Assembly: GCA_013398295.1 (NCBI GenBank)
Contig: VZSF01003227.1
Span: 99,167-163,166 of the forward strand
Source: Chionis minor
Lineage: Eukaryota > Chordata > Aves > Charadriiformes > Chionididae
Direction of reading: 5' to 3'
Length of the DNA stretch: 64,000 bases
The notes under the pieces are model-generated. The model was not told where the DNA came from and ran no database searches. It saw only the letters and a program-made list of their open reading frames with translations. Below, in pieces: positions 37,431 through 48,985 of this stretch (positions are counted from its first letter, which is position 1; every line of letters starts with the position of its first letter). The position numbers and the translations under genes were made by a program.

Positions 37431-40409
37431 AATTTGTGAAAGTGCTACGTGGGAATAAGAAAGCTTTTAAGACAATCATTATAATAATACCATCATAATA
37501 ATGCCTTTATCTTGAGAAAAAAAAAAAAAGAAAAATCATCAGCCAAGCAACCACCACTGAACCTGGGACTAAAACAATGTCTCTGAATTTTCAATTGTCA
37601 TAAGGCAAAAAAAAAAAAAAAAGATAAAAATATATGTCTTAGTGTTATCATGACATCTTGTTTTGCATGTTTGCTTTCTCCTATCCTGGAAACTTCACCC
37701 AGACTATCTGAAAAGTCACACTCCTCAGTCAGAGTGCGTTACATGTTTGGACTGAACAAAATATTGCTGTATTAGTAGTTTAAATTCAGGGGGCCTTTCA
37801 TGAATGTTTAGAAGCACTGATAAAGTAGAGTGAGAAAACTCCCCGTATACACTTATTCCATTTTAGCAGCAGAGAAAATGTTGGCGTGTAATACCGCTGT
37901 ATACTTCCTAGCCCTCCAGTATGTTCTGTGTATGTACATACACGTGTGTTTAATATATGTAAAATCCCTAAAATGTTTGCACAAAGAGTATTGTTATTTC
38001 CTGCACATTTTATCTGATGCTTACCGGCCAGAAAAAAAACCTAGCGGACTGAAATTTGGAAGAAAAAGTCAAAACAAGTGTAGACCCTTTACTTAGCCTA
38101 GATGCTAATGACACATTGTCCAGTGTTTTAGAATATATGCATTCAGAAGATCAAGCTATTAGAGAAAAATTCTCCATCCTGAAAAACAGGCTTATCACTG
38201 AATCAGGAATTACCAGTAATGTCTCCTCTGGGATGCTTGTTTTTAAATTGCCTTTTGGGAGGCTTTTATGACTGCATCCACATCAGTGCTGCGATTCAGT
38301 GCAGTGATGCAGTTTTGAAGCAAATGTCCCAGACTGTCCCATTTATTGTGCAGTGGTTTGGGTCGCAGAGTGGTTTTGCAGCATGTAAGCTGGATTCTGT
38401 TTGAAGAAAACTAAACTGGAGGGTTTGATCCAGGCACATGCCAAATGTTCTTCAACTCCTACTGGCAAAAAAAGAGGCCAAACCAATGACTAGACTTCCT
38501 GGAAGCTTGGAATCACACTCGGGGACGTTTCAGTTCAGGGATTCGGGCTAAATCAAATTTAAAACAATCCTGTCTCTCCACCTCTGCTGTAGTGCAGATA
38601 AAGAAGCCTCAGCACCACCTGCCCCAACCTATTGATCTGCTCCTGTGGCTGCAATTGCCTTGAGAAAGTAGATGTAGCCTATGACATCTTGAAAGTACTC
38701 CAGATTTCACAAATGTTTTCTGTGTTATGTTATTTTCCACTCCTCTGTTGCTTGGATATAGTGCAAATATTCTTAAATGAATTTTAAATGATCTGAGCTT
38801 GTGCCCATTTTTTGTTGCAAAATTTAGGATCAACCTAGTTTTTTTCCCCAAAAGATCATGCTGCAGTTTGAAGCCATTTGGACGATTCAGGGAAATTTTT
38901 TTTCATCTGCATTGAAATTGTTGTCTATAGAGATATTTAAGAAGATGATATACATTCCTGCTCTCAAAAAGGGTGAAAGGAAATTGCAAGAACTACAAGA
39001 AGTTTTTCCCAATGCTTTTGTCCTCAGGTTTTCAAAGCTGTCTAATATTGCCTTACAATTGAAAATAGTCAGCTCCCAGGTCTATGTTATGCCAATGGGC
39101 ACCAAAGCTTATCATCAAGTATAAGCAGCTTGTGAAATTTCTAGCTTTTGGTAGAACATGTTTGCTTTACAAGTTATTTAAATTGGGATTTTTAAATTAG
39201 ATATTCATCTCTTTTGTAGGTTTTTCCTTATGTGCTCGGCCTTATTAACCTGTCCGGTTGACCTGCATCATTCTCGTGTTGACAAAGATAGGCGTTATGA
39301 ACCTTAAAATGTCATAAACACCTCTAAAATGTGACCCTACTTGCATGCAGTGGGGAAGGTTTGACAGCATTACACCAGTCATCTGATAAGCTCGGGTCAA
39401 AAGTCTCCCAATTGCTTGCCTTTTGTTTGGGTGTCAAAGAGGCAAAAGCTTTTCATGTTTTTAATAAGCAAATTAATGAAATACTTACAGTACATTGCAT
39501 ACATTAACTGTTAGGTAGCTGGTTTTCTTCTGGGGCCATCTTTCCAAAGGTCAGAGGCCATAAATGCAGTTTCAGTTTTCCAGGAAACAAAGAGGACAGT
39601 ATATTTCAGTAATCCTTTCCTGCATGTAGTTAAGATTCCCTTTTTTCACTTTGGCTTACTTTCTAGAGGCATAGTAACACTTGCCAGCTAAGCCAGATGT
39701 AGCATTTCAACCAAAAAAATGCACCGGATGCACGTTCCAAGTTTGCCAATGGCTATGCATGAGGCTGGAATGTCAGAGCAGGAGCGGCGGATTAGGAAGA
39801 TTGTGTTCGTGTTACTCAAAGCAGAAGGAGCCCAGAAAATGTCTCTGGAATTTCACTGTTTCAGCCACTGATATAACACGTTTGGTTGGTAACATTTTGA
39901 TGCTCCTTACCGTCACTCGTTATAGCTTACATTTTCAAGATATTAGTCCTCGTATGTATTCTCCACAGTAGTTTAGAAAGTCTGATTTTTCTTTCTCTAA
40001 TAAGAGAAACTAAAGAGACTTTTGCTGACCTAAGGCGACTTTAAGACAATGGCAAGCTAGCTTTGCAATGTAAAGCTGGCTTTACGATGTCTCCTGCTTT
40101 CCTCTATTCTCCAGACAAATCTATGGTTTCTTATTTTTCCCAAGCAAAAACTAAATTAATGTAAAGTCACTATTAATAATGCACCTTTGGCTGGGAACGA
40201 TCATCCACCTATTACTTTTCTGGGGGGTCAAATAACGTGGCATAACTGTGTGGCAGAAGTTAAGCTTCATCTCTGTTGCCATGACTGGGTGGTGGCTCTT
40301 CCCAGCTTGCGTTTCAAACTAACTTAAACCATTACATGGTGGCTACTATCTGAGACATCCCATTCATCACCCTGAGCCACAAAAACATGATGTGCAAATA
40401 GGTGAGCAC
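37431..40409. other. Unique non-coding DNA with A runs
   Basis: A runs lie at about 37,518-37,529 and 37,606-37,622. Around 38,096-38,220 an AT-rich, repeat-free stretch could be a conserved element, but I cannot support that further. Frames do not exceed 96 codons. Confidence 0.45.
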
Positions 40410-40465
40410 CTTCAGACTCCCTTTACAGGTAGGGAAAGCAAGGACAAGAAGTTAACTGAAAAGCC
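40410..40465 (-). mobile_element. Possible MIR relic, minus strand
   Basis: CCCTTTACAGGTAGGGAAAGC followed by GACAAGAAGTTAAC resembles the reverse complement of the MIR core (CATTTTACAGATGAGGAAAC then GAGGTTAAGTAAC). It is short and weak. Confidence 0.3.
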
Positions 40466-41687
40466 AGGGAAATATGCCTCCTGCTGGGAGCTTTAGCAGA
40501 GGGACTTTCATTGACTTCCAAACTAGGCACAGAAACCTAAGCTTTTGTCTCCTAGGGCAATTCACAGTCTTCCTGTTAGCAGAGCATTAGTAGGTGTTAC
40601 ATTTACTAGATGCATTTCTCAATCAGGTTATGTTTGAGTGAATGACCAAATCCTCGTCATTTTAAGTTTATGCTTTTGCCTGACTGGAAATGCTTCTTAG
40701 ATAGTCTCTGCCGCTTTAATGGTAGAATCACAACATTGCATGCTACAAACGTAGTTCAAGATGTGTTTTACCGAAATTCGCTGGATGCCGTGAATTTCTA
40801 TGAGGTAGGTTGCTGGAAGTAATCAAAGCTACTGAAACAAATTGACTTCTCAGACCTGTGGTCAGGGTAGAAAATCAGCTCTTCTATTAAGCACAGTACT
40901 GACAAGAAGAAAAGAGCTAAGTCAATAGAATATTCAAGGAGAAGGGGAAAGATTTTCTTTCATGCAACTGAAAGTCTGAAGGCATCTTCCAGCGGTGCCC
41001 ATCATCTCATTTCAGACAGGTTTCACTCTTGACATCCAAACCAGCAGCTGCAGACTGTTTCTCTTGCAGGCTTAAGTAATTAGTGCCTGGGATGTTAAAC
41101 ATACAATGAACCCCCCCAAAATGAGACAAGAAGCTGTAAGACACTGGCTAAAATAAGCTGTTTCTGCAATGGACCATGCAATCTAGGCTAGGGTGAAGAC
41201 TGCATTTTGGAAAGTGTCTTCAGCCCCAGTCAGGCTAAAGCGCTTCATTTTCTAAGGTTCCATCTACAGCTCCGTGCACAAACATTCCACAGTTTACTGG
41301 TGAACAGATATCTAAGTTACATAAAAGACACAAGAAATACAACCATGAGATAATTTTATCCCCTTTGCACTGGTTGGACTGCTTTCATTCTAAAATGAAA
41401 TAAAAAATGCAGGGAAAACTGCCTTATTAACAAAAGCTATTAAAGTAATCTAAACATCACATTAAGCTTTGCTTGCGCAGCAGTAGACACAATAAGAAAC
41501 ACATATTACAGTCATTTAGATGCAAGATAATTTACTATTTTTAAGATCTTATAGCAGCCTTTCTCCAAATTCTTTTCTTTTACTCTTTGCTGTTGCTGTT
41601 TCTGAATATTTTGTACCTTCCTCAGCTCTGGCTGCTGAAAAGCGTGGCGCCTTTTTAGCTGGAAAACCTCACTCAGAGTACATGCTA
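40466..41687. other. Unique non-coding DNA
   Basis: No exon was recognised. Near 40,500-40,545 a short stretch (CATTGACTTCC, TAGGCACAGAAACCTAAG) faintly resembles the palindromic repeat at 19.1 kb. Confidence 0.45.
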
Positions 41688-42560
41688 TCAAACTGGGCGG
41701 TCATGTCAGCAGGGATCTTACAAGGGTTTATCCTGAGCCTGGTTTGTTCAATATTCACTAACCTCTAGGACTGTGCAATAGAGCATGCCCTTATCAAGCT
41801 TGCAGATGGCACGGAGCTGCCAGGGTGCGAGCACTTCTGGAGCAGGATTAGAATTCAAAATGACTATTACATCGGAAAGGTGGCTTGCAATTCAATAAAG
41901 ACAAAAGTACTACAACAAAAAGAGGGGAAATCAAAGATACTACTGGTGCTCTGCGGAAGAGGATCGAGGGATGAGAGCTGGACCACAGACCGAATGTAAG
42001 TCAACAGGGTGATGCTATTGCATCCTGAGGTGGAATGGGAGTGTGACATGGATTCCCGCTCCTCTGGGGAGGTTTTGGCTGCGGTTCCGAGTCCAGCGTT
42101 AGGCACCGCACTTCAAGACGCAGACAAATCGGAGGGAGTCCAGAGGACAGCAACCGAAATGATGAAAGGTTTAGAAAAAGTGACCTATGAGGAAAGGTTG
42201 AAAGAACTTGGTTTGTTTAGTCTAGAAAAGAGAAGACTGAGGAGGTACATGATAACAGACTTCAAATATTTAAACGGTTGTTATAAAGAGGAAAGGGATC
42301 AATTATTCATGTCCACTAAGAATTGGACAAGAAATTAGGAATGGCTTTAATTTGCAAGAGGAGGATTCCAGTTAGAAAGCTTTCTGACCACGCTGGAGCA
42401 CATTAGCAGTTTCCACAGCCTCCCTGGGTATTAAAGGTTTATAAGAGTGGGTTGAACAAACTTTGTAAGGGGTGGTTTAGATCTGCTTCAGCCTCAAAGC
42501 AGTGCTTAGGACAAACAACTACTTAAAGCCTCTCCCGGCCTTACTCCTACGGCGTGTAAC
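41688..42560 (+). mobile_element. Old CR1 LINE 3' fragment with decayed reverse transcriptase
   Basis: The 5' part encodes a degraded reverse-transcriptase block. Around 41,704-41,765 the frame reads GILQGFILSLVCSIFTNL, which matches the conserved CR1 segment before the catalytic site. About 20 codons later the FADDTK-type catalytic box has decayed to LADGTE. After frame breaks, 42,140-42,338 encodes the C-terminal CR1 block (EERLKELGLFSLEKRRL). The last ~200 bp resemble the CR1 3' end, up to about 42,555. Several stops and frameshifts show it is long dead. It is 5'-truncated, as most CR1 copies are. Confidence 0.88.
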
Positions 42561-43113
42561 ATAGATTTGTAATGTACACATCCCTATATAATTACACAAG
42601 TGCTAAATTGTTATCTGAAAGCATACTCATTCTTTACTTGCCTCTCCAGGTGAGCGATGTAGTGATAGTGTGGAAATATCTGGACTCCGCTCTTTGCTAA
42701 AAGAAAATTGCTCGAGAGTTCTAAAACCCATTTTTCTAAATGCAACAGTGGAAAATCAGAACTCATGCCTGACCTCATCTGACAGCTGCTACGGCCCTTA
42801 TAAAGGGATTAACAACCTGGACATAAACCAAAGGTTATTGCCAGTCATTAAGGTGTGATATCGCTCAGCACAATTAGGACACGTCACAAGTCTGCATGGG
42901 GCTATGCCTGAGTGGAGAATTACAGAGAAAAACGGTGATTTACTGATCTCTGTGAGGAAGCCCTGGTGCTGTAATGAAGGGGAGGCTAAGCAGGACTTGG
43001 AAACATCCGGAGAGGAACTGGAGGCCACTGGTGCCAGGGCGTGAAACTGGCATAAAACACCCACCTGACACCAAAAAGTTCCCCCAGGAAAATCATTGCA
43101 CAGAACGTCTACT

Positions 43114-43117
<4 letters not shown>
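42561..43117. other. Unique non-coding DNA
   Basis: No gene was recognised. It contains short open frames only, which extend into the following T runs. Confidence 0.5.
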
Positions 43118-43153
<36 letters not shown>

Positions 43154-43161
43154 TTTTATCA

Positions 43162-43194
<33 letters not shown>
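43118..43194 (+). repeat. Two long T runs
   Basis: A run of 33 T (43,118-43,150) and a run of 30 T (43,165-43,194) are separated by 14 bases. In the minus orientation this would be a poly(A) of more than 60 bases. Two plus-strand frames across it encode poly-Phe and are not genes. Run lengths in an assembly are unreliable at this scale. Confidence 0.9.
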
Positions 43195-43195
<1 letters not shown>

Positions 43196-43804
43196 TACTG
43201 TCTACATTATATCCACATCTATCTGTCGTTGTGGGATCCTTTAGGTCTGCAAAATGGATCTGTGCGATGCAGTGCAGTGATCAATAAGAAAAGCTGAGCC
43301 TTGACCCTGCTGGAGTTTCTGACTCTGAAGGTTTTCAGCTGCCGCCGCTCAAGCCAGACAAGATCGGCTTCTCTGCTGAGTAAGCAGGCGCTTTGGTAGC
43401 TTGATTCTGCAAATCGGTATTTAGCAACTTCCACTCTTCGGAGAAGCATGCAAAGAGACAAAATGATGATTATGCTACATGATAGGTATAAAGAAATAAA
43501 ACCATTGTAATATTATGGGTTAGTTTTCAAAGCAATTTAGAAGCGAGCCCATGTGTTTCAATTATAAAAGAATGAGTTAGCTTATAGTATGCTAAGTTCT
43601 TTTTATTAGTTGATTAATTTTTCACTTAAATTCTAAAAAAGTCATTATTTCTTCATGTTTAAGCTTTCACTTCTACTGCCTTCTTTTGTAGTGCTTTTCT
43701 TAATTACCTGCAGTAATTTGCATCAGCAAGAAACTAAGAATGCTTTGCATGTCTTTAGTGTTTTCCCTCCTCTTTATCTATTAATGTAGCTACATAGAGA
43801 GCGC
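43195..43804. other. Unique non-coding DNA
   Basis: AT-rich after 43,480. No feature was recognised. Confidence 0.5.
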
Positions 43805-43970
43805 TCAGCGCTGTAGCATCTGGCATCTCGAATCACTATTATAAACATTAATTAAATAAACCTCTCAATGCTTCTGACAGGTGATCAGAGCTTCTGACTT
43901 CTGATGAGAGCTCTGGTGCCCATTTTACAGGTAGAGAAAATAAGGGTATATTTGAATTGTTGAGATTTGC
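43805..43970 (-). mobile_element. MIR SINE relic, minus strand
   Basis: Reading the plus strand, ATTATAAACATTAATTAAAT, then CCTCTCAA, then GGTGCCCATTTTACAGGTAG and GAAAATAAGGGTATA, follows the reverse complement of MIR. The copy carries an internal 20-bp imperfect tandem duplication at 43,870-43,909 (16 of 20 bases alike). Confidence 0.6.
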
Positions 43971-45052
43971 AGACGCTTCCCAGCTTCCAGGGTCCAGGTG
44001 CACGCCCTGGCCATGTCCCAAATCTGTGCTGGGGCAGAAGCCAGGCTCGTTCTCCCTGAGGATCTTGGTTTCCTTAGGAAGGAGACCTGAGTGCTCAGAC
44101 GGGGAGGGGTGGCTAGCGTGGCTAGGTGTTGAGTCAGGCCTGTGGGTTGCACTGCAAAGCGTTATCCCCACAGTCTAGACATATCCAATGCAAGTTAATG
44201 GATTTGAAGGAGACTCAACGGTGATTCTGTGTTAAAGGTGGGAGCAGATTAAAAAAAATTCCTTGGCTTCCTCATCCCCCACTTCCTCCCATTATTTAAC
44301 TATCAAGATGACCACGCTGGTTTTGCACATTGAACAAGTCCAATGCAAACAAGGTCCTTTCCTCCATTTTCATCAACTTGGAGATGCTTTATTTTCAGGG
44401 GTCTACAAAGGCAAATGTACAACTCCAATAAAATCACAGCAGTGACTGCATAGAATAATAGCCTAACCTCATTTTGGAGCAGGGCTTGGAAAATGTGGCT
44501 ACAACCTAAACTAGTAGGAAAGTGCAGCACACTTTCTCCCTGTTTCTAGCTGCTTTGAGCAAAGGCCACAGGTAGCAGAGTCTTTTCAAGCCCATCCACT
44601 CGCTGTGCAGAAGGAACAAGCTGGAAGGCGGCTTTCAAAACTGCAGCATCTCAATGTTCCATGCAATCCAGCATGTTTTAGCAATTAAATTCTGTTTTTC
44701 CTGGAATAAATGTCGGTTTGTCAGCCTGTGGACAATTACAAGAGATAGTCATGGGGCACTGTAGCAGTTAGTGCACTTTACTCAAAATACAAAGGGCTTG
44801 CCTTTCAAATTAAAAGTGACCTTGCCAGTAACAGCCATTCTTTCTTTGACAGCACACTTGCCTTTCCACACACCTTTCTTATTTTTTCCCCCCATTTTCC
44901 CGGTATCATATTTTAGCATTGGACTATTGATTTGATAGTCTGTGAGTGGGCAGACAAGGTCCAGTGAAATCAGAGCGCATCATTTCACTGGCCTTTTCAG
45001 AAGTGCTGGATTAGCCTGGTTGCCTACAGTTTAAGAATGGATTTCTATCCAG
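43971..45052. other. Unique non-coding DNA
   Basis: Overlapping 107- and 75-codon minus frames and a 73-codon plus frame at 43,848-44,178 share bases with the MIR relic and have no domain. Nothing else was recognised. Confidence 0.5.
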
Positions 45053-45115
45053 AAAAGCACTTTAACACGTGATACCAGTTAAGCATGTGCTTAAGTGCTC
45101 TTCTGAATCAAGGCC
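45053..45115 (+). repeat. Sauropsid repeat copy (CATGTGCTTAAGT type)
   Basis: It contains CATGTGCTTAAGT (45,084-45,096) and a TTCTGAATCAAGGCCC end. Shared words with 33,463-33,580 show both come from one family. Confidence 0.5.
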
Positions 45116-46669
45116 CGTATAGGGAAGCACTTCTAGCAAACGTTTCCAGCTAGTTCAAAGAGTGTCCAACTTTTCCAGATATTAGATTTCCTCTAAAATA
45201 TATAAGCAGAACTCCTTCCAATACTGAAAAGTCTCACTGAATTCTTCCCTTCAAACAATTGTTTGGAGGTTTGCTCTGTTATTGATATAAAGCTTGATTC
45301 AAGTTGCAAAAGAAAAAATGTGTTTATGCAAATATTAAGTGCCTGAAAACTACACCACAGCTGTTTAGTTTTTGGATGAAAGTCTTGGCTTGTTGTATAA
45401 GATGCATCAGCATCTATGAGATTTAGAAAATATCTTTTGTTACATGGTTGTTTCAGTGGAAATGTGTTCTCCAAAACTTTCTCTTCCAGAACAAATTCAA
45501 ATTTCTCTGCATTTAACATTCTAAAAGTATGAAAAGCTTCTTGGCATACATATTCCGTGTCAACATGAATCTAGAATGAGACACTGACAATGAGGAACAA
45601 AAAGTTTTGTGAGGACTTATGCCCTTAAAATTTTACAGCATGCATTTGTGTTCTAATTATAGGAAAACTACAGAGAGAGAGTTCAATCTGCCTGTAAGAG
45701 GTGGTCATCGAGTGCAACAAGTGTAACAGGATGATTTCATTTCATATGTAAACATTAGCGATAAGAAAGAGAAGCCTCCTATGTTGCTTTTTGTCTTTTG
45801 TTGCGTTAACTTCAGACCATGCATCATCTCTAATGAGCTTGATAAAGCATAGCAAGGAAAATGTGCCATAATTCATCATGATTTCCATTTCAAAAGTGAC
45901 AGCCAACTTCAGAAAATAGTCCATTTTGCAACAAAAGAAAACTAACAAATGATAATGGAAACAATATCCTCAAATGAAAACTTACAGCCCCCTCAGATCC
46001 GACTTCCATTACAGAAAAGTGGGCTTGATTTTGTTAACAGTACCCAGAGACCCTCTCTGGTTCATCTTTTAAATAGAATATCTGATTGTTGTCCATCTTA
46101 GAAAAAAACACAACCCCCAAATTTTATTGGGTAATAAGAACTGGTACATGGAGAAAAGTGGGAGCAGCATTTTAAATTGTTGGAAAATATAACATTAGAT
46201 TTAATTCTTTCCCATTAAAAAGCTATGGCCCATGCTGCAATGGAAGGTATAAACAAACTGCTTTCAATAACAATAAAGGAGCAATTTGTATGTTTTGGGG
46301 AGCTTCTGAAGAATTGTTACTTCTTTGTGTGAATATCCAAACTATATTTTTTAAATGGTGGTTACAATTCTCTTTTAAAAATCAGTCTATATTCTTTCCA
46401 GTACATCTGGGTGCCTTGGATATCACAGCCTACACCATTTACATATTGCACCTTTAATCTTTAGTCTTTGAAATAATGTAGTTTCATAGGAGGGGTGAGA
46501 CTTGGGTTGGAAAAGAAAATGGTAGTTCCTGAGATGAGGGAAAGGGGTGGTGGAGGGTGCCAGAGCAGGGCTCAGTGCTGGAGCCCAGCACCCTGACTCC
46601 TTCGCTTCCCAAAACTGCATTGGTGTCCTAAAGACATTGCAGATTAGTCCAGTGGTGTCAGATCTACTA
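45116..46669. other. Unique non-coding DNA
   Basis: AT-rich. The longest frame is 108 codons (minus strand 45,193-45,519), with no domain. No repeat was recognised. Confidence 0.5.
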
Positions 46670-46800
46670 AATCATAGACTCATAGAATCATTTAGGTTGG
46701 AAAAGACCTTTAAGATCATCTAGTCCAACCAGTGGCCCTACTCTACCAGGTCCACTACTAAACCGTGTCTCTAAGCAAACCATGTATCTAAGCAGATGTT
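46670..46800 (-). mobile_element. CR1 LINE 3' end, minus strand, strongly 5'-truncated
   Basis: Reading the plus strand, AATCATAGACTCATAGAATC followed by TTTAGGTTGGAAAAGACC and AAGATCATCTAGTCCAACC is the reverse complement of the bird CR1 3' end, including its octamer-repeat tail. The next ~50 bases correspond to the adjoining 3' untranslated part and then decay. It contains no coding part. Confidence 0.88.
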
Positions 46801-47384
46801 GATAGGCATCTAAAAGTACATCTAGGCATGATGATAGGCTCTAAAGCTTTTTTTTCAGTAGGTGTCATCTTCTTTAAGAGACACAATGACAGGAGAATAT
46901 TGCGTTGCAATTTGGAGGTGAATGATCACTGCCAGAACAGGGCGTGCTGGTTTAAGACCATGGAAGAGATGACTTTCGCAAGGCAGAAGGCTGGTCAGCA
47001 GCCTCTCCAGGATAGTGTCCTGGCCTGGGCTGTTGTATCCCAAACTGGAGGCAAAATTTGCCAAGGAACTGGGAGATGCTGACTCTCAAAAAGGCTGCTT
47101 TCCTGGGGCACCATCCATTAAGCATCTGAGAAGTCACACCCCACCTTAACTGGCCTCACAGGTTGTATTTGTGTTTCTGTGCATGAAACAGATAAGAGTA
47201 ATTCTGGTCTCTGATGAAGACAGAGCAGGCATCCATTTTCTGTGAATACTTTAAAATACCCAATTAAAATTAACTGTTTGGAAAACACTAGTTTTTTACT
47301 AGTTGATTGATGAACTAGGGTATTGTTACAAAAATAGAAGAAACAGCAACGGCTGGTGTCAAAGTGAATTTACATGAATCTTCT
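46801..47384. other. Unique non-coding DNA
   Basis: An 84-codon plus frame (46,828-47,082) and 61-69-codon minus frames overlap each other. None is recognisable. Confidence 0.5.
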
Positions 47385-47740
47385 AATGAAAAATTCTCCA
47401 AAAATTATACTCAGGATCATTCTTATGCAGTAGTTAATTAACATGTGGAACTCACTGCCACAAAATACAGTATCTTTGAGGCATGAGTTTAGTGGGATTA
47501 AAGGGATTTATTAAACACTTATATGGATAATGAGACCATCCGCAGTTACATTACACAGGATGAAACCATACATTAGGGATATAAACAATTACGCTTCAGG
47601 ACAGAAGCCAACTACTGACTAATAGAGTTAAGGAGGAAATTCACTCCATAATTATCCAGGATTTTATGCACCTTTTCTAAAAGTTCTAGTACCAGCATTG
47701 TCATGAATGGGCTACTGCCATACAGGAAATGTTGGAATAC
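47385..47740 (+). mobile_element. Old CR1-type LINE 3' fragment, plus strand
   Basis: TTAATTAACATGTGGAACTC then ACTGCCACAAAATACAG, an ACTTATATGGATAATGAGAC stretch, AGGGATATAAACAATTACGC and CAGGACAGAAGCCAACTAC follow the 3' region of an older CR1 group I remember from birds, crocodilians and turtles. The WNSLPQD-like end of reverse transcriptase is at about 47,446-47,462. Frame is lost. It belongs to a different, older CR1 group than the minus-strand copies nearby. Confidence 0.8.
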
Positions 47741-48663
47741 AGGAAATACGAAAAAATAATGAAATTATGATTTCTTTTATGTCTAAAGATATTGTCTTAT
47801 TTTCCCCCTTCCTTAATAGTAATAACTACAGTATTTTATTAAAAAAAATATTGGAGAATGGCAGAAAAAAATTAACCCTAAACTTATCGAGGCTAATGAA
47901 ACAGGGCCCTGCCTCCTTCCTTATATGAAATGGATATCATTAGTTGTCCATATCTTTATAAAATGAGGAGAAAGAACTAAGGACATTGCTTTAGCTGATG
48001 CTACACCTTCTATCTGCATAATGTCATATGATGAGCACTAGTTTCTGAAGTTTTACTTTTGCATCCTAACAGACTGCTGTTTTAGTGGTACTATGAACGT
48101 AAACTTGCACTGAGTTGTCTGAAAGGATGCTGATATGCCAGAACCCAACTTTGACAGGAATTTTAATACAGTCTCTGAAAAGAGCTTTGCAAAAAATTTG
48201 ATTCCCTAGGGAGCAGGTACTAATGCATCCAGGCAGGACTTCTGCTGCTCGGTAGACCCAAGATACCATGTTTTCCATGCAGGCACTTTGCTTGCTTGAG
48301 GTAGGCCACAGAACACACCTCCTTCTGCTCCCATTTTCTGCTAAAAGTTGGACTTCATCCACAAGGAGGTGTGTCCTCCCTCTCCCAAAGGGGAGGATCC
48401 TGTAGCATCATGTAAGATGTAGCACAGCCCACAGAAGTGGAAAGAATGCATCAGGCAGGAACCAATTGCCTTGGACCTTTGGGGCCAAAATATTTTCAAC
48501 AACAAATTGTCTTAAAACAAACAAACAATTATTTTTTTTAAATGCAAGATGAAGTTCCAATATTCTCTTCATTAGAACATATAGAGTAAGTCCTCTGTAG
48601 AGCTCTGGGTATGACAGCAGGCTAAATGTCACATCCCTTCCAGAGTCTCCCTTGCAAGAGCTT
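47741..48663. other. Unique non-coding DNA
   Basis: No gene was recognised. The longest frame is 98 codons (minus strand 48,066-48,362), with no domain. Confidence 0.5.
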
Positions 48664-48985
48664 ATAGAATCATAGAATCACTTGGGTTGGAAGACACCTT
48701 CAAGATCATCGAGTCCAACCATAAACCTATGCCAAAAAACCACCCCTAGCCCATGTCCCTCAGCACCACGTCTACCCGTCTTTTAAATACCTCCAGGGAT
48801 GGCGATTCCACCACCTCCCTGGGCAGCCTGTTCCAATGCTTGATAACCCTTTCGGTAAAGAAGTTTTTCCTAATATCCAACCTAAACCTCCCCTGGCACA
48901 ACTTGAGGCCATTTCCTCTTGTCCTGTCCTCTTGTTCCAGCTTCTTGCTGGAAAGGGGAAAAGAAGCCTGCATACATTGGGCTCT
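48664..48985 (-). mobile_element. CR1 LINE 3' fragment, minus strand, with intact RT C-terminus
   Basis: The 3' end (TATAGAATCATAGAATCAC, TTGGGTTGGAAGACACC) is followed on the minus strand by the untranslated part and then the end of ORF2. The coding piece runs without break from about 48,945 down to the stop at 48,746. It carries the CR1 reverse-transcriptase C-terminus ([45 protein letters not shown], ending RDMG). The frame continues upstream to 49,147 by chance. The unbroken frame suggests a younger insertion than the plus-strand copies. Confidence 0.92.

Noticed and set aside
42974..43297. 107-codon frame with poly-Phe
   Set aside because: It is produced by translation of the long T runs.
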